Of a stretch of DNA of 64,000 nt, positions 60,667 through 64,000 are shown one piece after another. Location: positions 124,001-188,000 of the forward strand of contig NZ_JBKKHQ010000021.1 of NCBI RefSeq assembly GCF_046614695.1, in the 5' to 3' direction. The notes below the pieces were generated by a model. The model did no database searches, was not told where the DNA came from, and saw nothing but the letters and a program-made list of their open reading frames with translations. The position numbers and the translations under genes are program-made. This DNA comes from Pokkaliibacter sp046614695 (lineage in GTDB: Bacteria; Pseudomonadota; Gammaproteobacteria; Pseudomonadales; Balneatricaceae). How positions within the stretch are numbered: position 1 is the first letter of the stretch; each line of letters begins with the position of its first letter.

Positions 60667-61278
60667 ATGACGCTGCGACTCTCATGCCTGTTGCTACTGC
60701 TGGCTGTTTTTTCCGTGAATGCGAATGCCGAGGGCGATCCTGCCAAAGGTAAAGCCAATATCGTTGTCTGTGCCGCCTGTCATGGCATGCAAGGTGTCTC
60801 ACCCATGCCAACGTATCCCTCGCTTGCTGGCCAGCATGAGCGCTATCTCACCAAGGAGCTTCAGGATATCAAGTCGGGCAAGCGGTCGGTCCCGGTAATG
60901 AGTGGTATTCTTCTTAATCTGTCGGATGAGCAAATGAGCGACATGTCCGCCTATTTCGCCAGTCTGCCCATGCCTGCTGCCAAAGAGGGGTCAGGTGATA
61001 ATGCTCTGGGAGAGACGATTTATACGCAAGGATTGCCTGACAAAGGCGTGCCTGCTTGTACGTCGTGTCACGCACCAGCAGGGATTGGCAACTCTCAGGC
61101 TGGTTTTCCCGCGTTGGCGGGCCAGCATGAGGCCTACCTTGAAGCTCAGCTCAAGGCTTATCGCGATGGCACACGCAGCGCAGATAAAACCAACATTATG
61201 GCAGGCGTCACCGCCAATATGACGGATGACGACATGGCTGCGGTCGCGAGCTATTTGCAGGGGCTGAGTGCGCATTAA
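60667..61278 (+). CDS. Dihaem cytochrome c4
   Basis: 203 residues with a signal peptide ending at ANA and two c-type haem motifs, CAACHGMQG and CTSCHAPAG, each followed by its own domain with PSLAGQHERYL or PALAGQHEAYL and a Met ligand near VMSGI and IMAGV. Duplicated halves of about 90 residues are standard for c4. It carries electrons in the periplasm to terminal oxidases. Confidence 0.94.
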   Translation: MTLRLSCLLLLLAVFSVNANAEGDPAKGKANIVVCAACHGMQGVSPMPTYPSLAGQHERYLTKELQDIKSGKRSVPVMSGILLNLSDEQMSDMSAYFASLPMPAAKEGSGDNALGETIYTQGLPDKGVPACTSCHAPAGIGNSQAGFPALAGQHEAYLEAQLKAYRDGTRSADKTNIMAGVTANMTDDDMAAVASYLQGLSAH

Positions 61279-61449
61279 ATCATCCTTGATTGTATAAGGA
61301 TGAAACATTTGCGGCGAGGCGAGACAGGAAAGCCTTTTGTATGATGGCTTTTTGGGTGTTGAACTTTATGTGCCTGTGTCGGTCACAATGAATGGATACT
61401 GGCACGAGGCAGGGCCTCATCCACGATTAACAGGATCGGAGAGCATTAC

Positions 61450-62088
61450 ATGTTGAAAGCAGTAAAAGTGTTGGTGTTGGGTCTGTGTTTGCTTCCTCTG
61501 GCAGGCATGGCTGATGAAACCTATGTTGAAGGCAAGGACTATCAGGTACTGAGCGAGCCTGTTCATACCCCCGATCCCAAGAAAATTCAGGTGATCGAAT
61601 TCTTCAGTTACGCTTGCCCGCACTGTAATGCCTTTGATCCGGTCGTCACTCCCTGGGCGGCCAAACTGGGTGATGATGTGCAGTTTGATCACGTTCCAGT
61701 GGTCTTTCATCCAAGCTGGGAAGGTCTGGCGCGTACTTACTATGCGACCCATGAAGTGGGCGTAGAAGAGAAAATTCATGCGCCTCTGTTTGCCGCGATC
61801 CATCAGGACCACCGTAATCTTTCCACCAAGGAAAATCTGGTGGCCTTCATGAAAGAGCAGAATGTGGATGCAGAGCAGTTTGCCAAGGTCTATTCTTCTT
61901 TTGCGACGGATATGCGTCTGAAGAAAGGCGAAGGCTTGCTGGCGAGTTACGAAGTGACAGGCGTTCCCTCCATTACCATCAATGGTAAGTATGTGGTGGC
62001 GCCAGTGAACTCCGGAGAAGATACGTTCACTCACATGCTCAAAGTCGCAGACTATCTGATCGCAAAAGAACGCAAAGCCATGCAGTAA
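61450..62088 (+). CDS. dsbA: Thiol:disulfide interchange protein DsbA
   Basis: 212 residues with a signal peptide (KVLVLGLCLLPLAGMA). The active site is FFSYACPHCNAFDP (CPHC) and the cis-Pro loop is VTGVPSITING. A helical insert lies between them. It oxidises cysteines in exported proteins. It follows cytochrome c4 with its own spacer of 171 nt. Confidence 0.94.
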   Translation: MLKAVKVLVLGLCLLPLAGMADETYVEGKDYQVLSEPVHTPDPKKIQVIEFFSYACPHCNAFDPVVTPWAAKLGDDVQFDHVPVVFHPSWEGLARTYYATHEVGVEEKIHAPLFAAIHQDHRNLSTKENLVAFMKEQNVDAEQFAKVYSSFATDMRLKKGEGLLASYEVTGVPSITINGKYVVAPVNSGEDTFTHMLKVADYLIAKERKAMQ

Positions 62089-62229
62089 CGGAGCACTGTA
62101 TGGTGAGGGAATGGCTCTCTGGTGTCATTCCCTCCCACAAAGATGTCGTTGCCTGAGGTGAATCATCTTCTCTCAGGCAAAACATGTCAGTATCTGTCGA
62201 GCTCCATAGATTCTTCATTGGATGGCCCT

Positions 62230-63591
62230 GTGAGCAGTACAGATACGCAAGACTGGAAAAGTCGTTACTACGAACTTCTTTCTGAGCTGAACGAAGCTGA
62301 GCTGGATGCTGAAAACAAGTTAAAACTGTTTACAGCACTGGTTCGTAAGCTCGCTCAGCATTTAGCCCTGGACCAGCCCCATGTGCCACGCTGGGGGTCT
62401 CTGGTTAAAGCGCTGCAGAATGTCCCTGATGCTTCCATGCTCACCGCCTGGGTCGAGCAGGTGGATGCTCCCCTGCCCGCCGATCACGCAATCCAGACGC
62501 CGGAAGAACAAGACACCGCCGATACTCTCGTCCGCCGCATACGCCACTGGCTATTACGTCAGGTGCAGCCGGTGATGGGTGAGTTACAGCACCATCCTGA
62601 CCTTCTTAATCTGATTGATGAACTGGAAGGGCAAGATAGCCCGGAAGTGGTCGAGCGCACCTTGCAAAGTTTACTGACAGTGCTGTTTTCGCAACTAGGT
62701 CAGCAAAACCGAGAGCTGGAAAACTACCTTCAGGAGATTTCACGTCATCTGCAGATGATGCAGCGTTATGTCGATACCGAGTTGCTGCAACAACGCTCAG
62801 CGCGTGCAGAAACTGCAACCTTTACCTCAGATTTGCAGCAGGATATGGGGGACTTGCGTCAGGAAGTGCGTGATGCCACCAACCTCTCAGTGTTGCAGTC
62901 ACAGGTTGAGGAACGTCTTAAAGGCCTGACTGGTTATGTGGAAAGCTATCGTACGGCCCATGAAAAGCGGGCACAGCATTGGCAGCAGCGCCATAACGAG
63001 ATGGAAAAGCGGTTGAAGTCCCTCGAAGTTGAGCACGAAAGGCTGCAGGGACAACTTGAAGATCAGCATCAGCGAATGCAGCAGGATGCGCTGACCGGTT
63101 TGCCCAACCGAATGGCCTACGATATGCGCCTGCGTCAGTTGTTTAGCGATTTCCAACAGCAGCAGCGGCCTTTTGCACTGTTAGTCGGCGATCTGGACTT
63201 CTTCAAGGCTATTAATGACCAATATGGTCATCTGGCCGGGGATAAAGTGCTGAAAATTATGGCAAAGACCCTGCGCCCGCTGTTACGAAAAGAAGATCTG
63301 CTGGCGCGCATTGGCGGCGAGGAGTTTGTTTTCCTGCTGCCGGGTCTGGGCCGAGATACAGCGCGGCAGTTTGCCGAGAAAGTTCGACTCACAGCCTCCG
63401 GTGTTGGCTTCCATTTTCGCGGAGTGCGGGTGTCTGTCTCTCTTTCCGTCGGAATTGCGATTTCCCGTCAGGGCGATGATGCCGCCAAGCTCTTTGAGCG
63501 TGCTGATCAGGCGCTCTATGAAGCGAAACGAAATGGCCGGAATCAGGTTTGTGTCGAGTCAGACACAGACAAGGCCACGCGCAAGCGTTAG
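62230..63591 (+). CDS. Diguanylate cyclase (GGDEF) protein
   Basis: 453 residues if started at GTG 62230-62232, where the sequence begins like relatives (DTQDWKSRYYELLSELNE); starts at ATG 62143 or GTG 62122 would add 29-36 residues. The N-terminal ~290 residues are soluble and helical with coiled-coil parts (NEMEKRLKSLEVEHERLQGQLE). The catalytic domain runs from DALTGLPNRMAYDMRL to the end with the active-site motif GGEEF in ARIGGEEFVFLLPG and DLDFFKAINDQYGH. It makes cyclic di-GMP. No membrane segment is seen, so the sensor part is cytoplasmic. An RxxD inhibitory site is not seen five residues before GGEEF. Confidence 0.88.
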   Translation: MSSTDTQDWKSRYYELLSELNEAELDAENKLKLFTALVRKLAQHLALDQPHVPRWGSLVKALQNVPDASMLTAWVEQVDAPLPADHAIQTPEEQDTADTLVRRIRHWLLRQVQPVMGELQHHPDLLNLIDELEGQDSPEVVERTLQSLLTVLFSQLGQQNRELENYLQEISRHLQMMQRYVDTELLQQRSARAETATFTSDLQQDMGDLRQEVRDATNLSVLQSQVEERLKGLTGYVESYRTAHEKRAQHWQQRHNEMEKRLKSLEVEHERLQGQLEDQHQRMQQDALTGLPNRMAYDMRLRQLFSDFQQQQRPFALLVGDLDFFKAINDQYGHLAGDKVLKIMAKTLRPLLRKEDLLARIGGEEFVFLLPGLGRDTARQFAEKVRLTASGVGFHFRGVRVSVSLSVGIAISRQGDDAAKLFERADQALYEAKRNGRNQVCVESDTDKATRKR

Positions 63592-63657
63592 AATCATCGG
63601 CTTCATGTGCAAGGCACAGGCTTTGGATGCTGTGTCTGATCTAAGGAAGCGGTTCTG

Positions 63658-64000
63658 GTGATTCGACTACTTCGTATTCTGACCATCATTCGTGTTATCG
63701 CCCAGTATCGCCTGGATGACATTATTCCCCTCAATGCAATGCCGTGGTTTATTCGGGCCTGTGTCTGGCTCCTGCCCTGGCGTTGGTATCGTAATGAGTT
63801 GCCTCGTGGAGAGCGTCTGCGCTGCGCTCTTGAAGAGCTTGGCCCGGTGTTCGTCAAGTTTGGACAGGTGCTGTCTACCCGTCGTGATTTGCTCCCGCCG
63901 GATATCGCCGATGAGCTAAAGCTCCTGCAGGATCGTGTTCCGCCCTTTCCCGGTGATCGTGCCATTAGCATTATTGAGCACTCTCTCGGAGTGCCCGTCT
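63658..64000 (+). CDS. ubiB: UbiB-family atypical kinase, ubiquinone biosynthesis (partial)
   Basis: The start is GTG 63658-63660 with AAGGA about 10 nt upstream; 114 codons are visible before the window ends. The N-terminal KxGQ-containing region is diagnostic: ALEELGPVFVKFGQVLSTRRDLLPPDIADELKLLQD. UbiB is an ATPase/kinase-like factor needed for ubiquinone synthesis at the inner membrane. The C-terminal kinase-like lobe and membrane anchor lie outside the window. Confidence 0.92.
   Translation, partial: MIRLLRILTIIRVIAQYRLDDIIPLNAMPWFIRACVWLLPWRWYRNELPRGERLRCALEELGPVFVKFGQVLSTRRDLLPPDIADELKLLQDRVPPFPGDRAISIIEHSLGVPV

Overview
The window is a stretch of gammaproteobacterial chromosome. The block thrB - DUF2782 - polA - folE2 - engB - cytochrome c4 - dsbA - GGDEF protein - ubiB at the right end resembles the Pseudomonas/Oceanospirillales arrangement. 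HexR, the PpnP/KatG housekeeping genes and a zur-znuCB/znuA locus also fit that group. No genus is claimed. Most of the DNA is moderately GC-rich; the stretch at about 34.1-39.7 kb is visibly AT-rich in patches and mosaic.

Layout. (1) 1-11.3 kb: a single minus-strand exopolysaccharide operon. It runs from an initiating sugar-phosphate transferase through a degenerate BY-kinase-like protein, a Wza-type exporter lipoprotein, a Wzz-type co-polymerase, three glycosyltransferases, a Wzy/O-antigen-ligase-type protein, a polysaccharide deacetylase and a Wzx flippase to a secreted protein cut by the window edge. Many genes overlap by ATGA. (2) 11.5-15.3 kb: an orphan TRAP binding protein, HexR, a small charged protein and a MarC-type membrane protein. 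(3) 15.4-21.3 kb: a transglutaminase/alpha-E/circularly permuted ATP-grasp operon with one split and one fused ATP-grasp + alpha-E set. The fused copy looks catalytically decayed. (4) 21.7-27.1 kb: ppnP, a chemoreceptor, a BPSL0067/STY0301-type pair (candidate amidase effector and periplasmic inhibitor) and katG. (5) 27.3-33.4 kb: a spermidine/putrescine-type ABC transporter with an Asp/Glu/hydantoin-type racemase, divergent from a GntR/FCD regulator. Three matching operator-like palindromes lie between them.

(6) 33.6-43.1 kb is the accessory island. It holds a rhomboid protease, an AT-rich orphan gene, a fragment of rhs DNA joined to an 8-bp tandem repeat, a truncated CHC2 zinc-finger gene, an XRE regulator-kptA operon with a 13-codon leader ORF, a SUKH-like immunity gene, a displaced promoterless Rhs C-terminal tip, a second immunity gene and a full-length Rhs protein with a type-44-like toxin tip. 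Tip and full gene share a directly repeated core of about 960 bp, the substrate for tip switching. (7) 43.4-48 kb: a MATE exporter co-directional with znuB-znuC-zur, and divergent znuA with two Zur-box-like sites. A third site precedes folE2 at 59.6 kb, so the window shows a small zinc-starvation regulon. (8) 48-64 kb: MocR regulator/LysE exporter/racemase, a MORN-like lipoprotein, an MFS symporter, then the core block from thrB to ubiB.

The most unusual items are the XRE-KptA operon with its leader ORF inside the Rhs island, the displaced Rhs cassette beside it, the duplicated ATP-grasp/alpha-E system with one apparently dead copy, and the orphan BPSL0067/STY0301 pair. All functional statements are read from sequence motifs without database searches.
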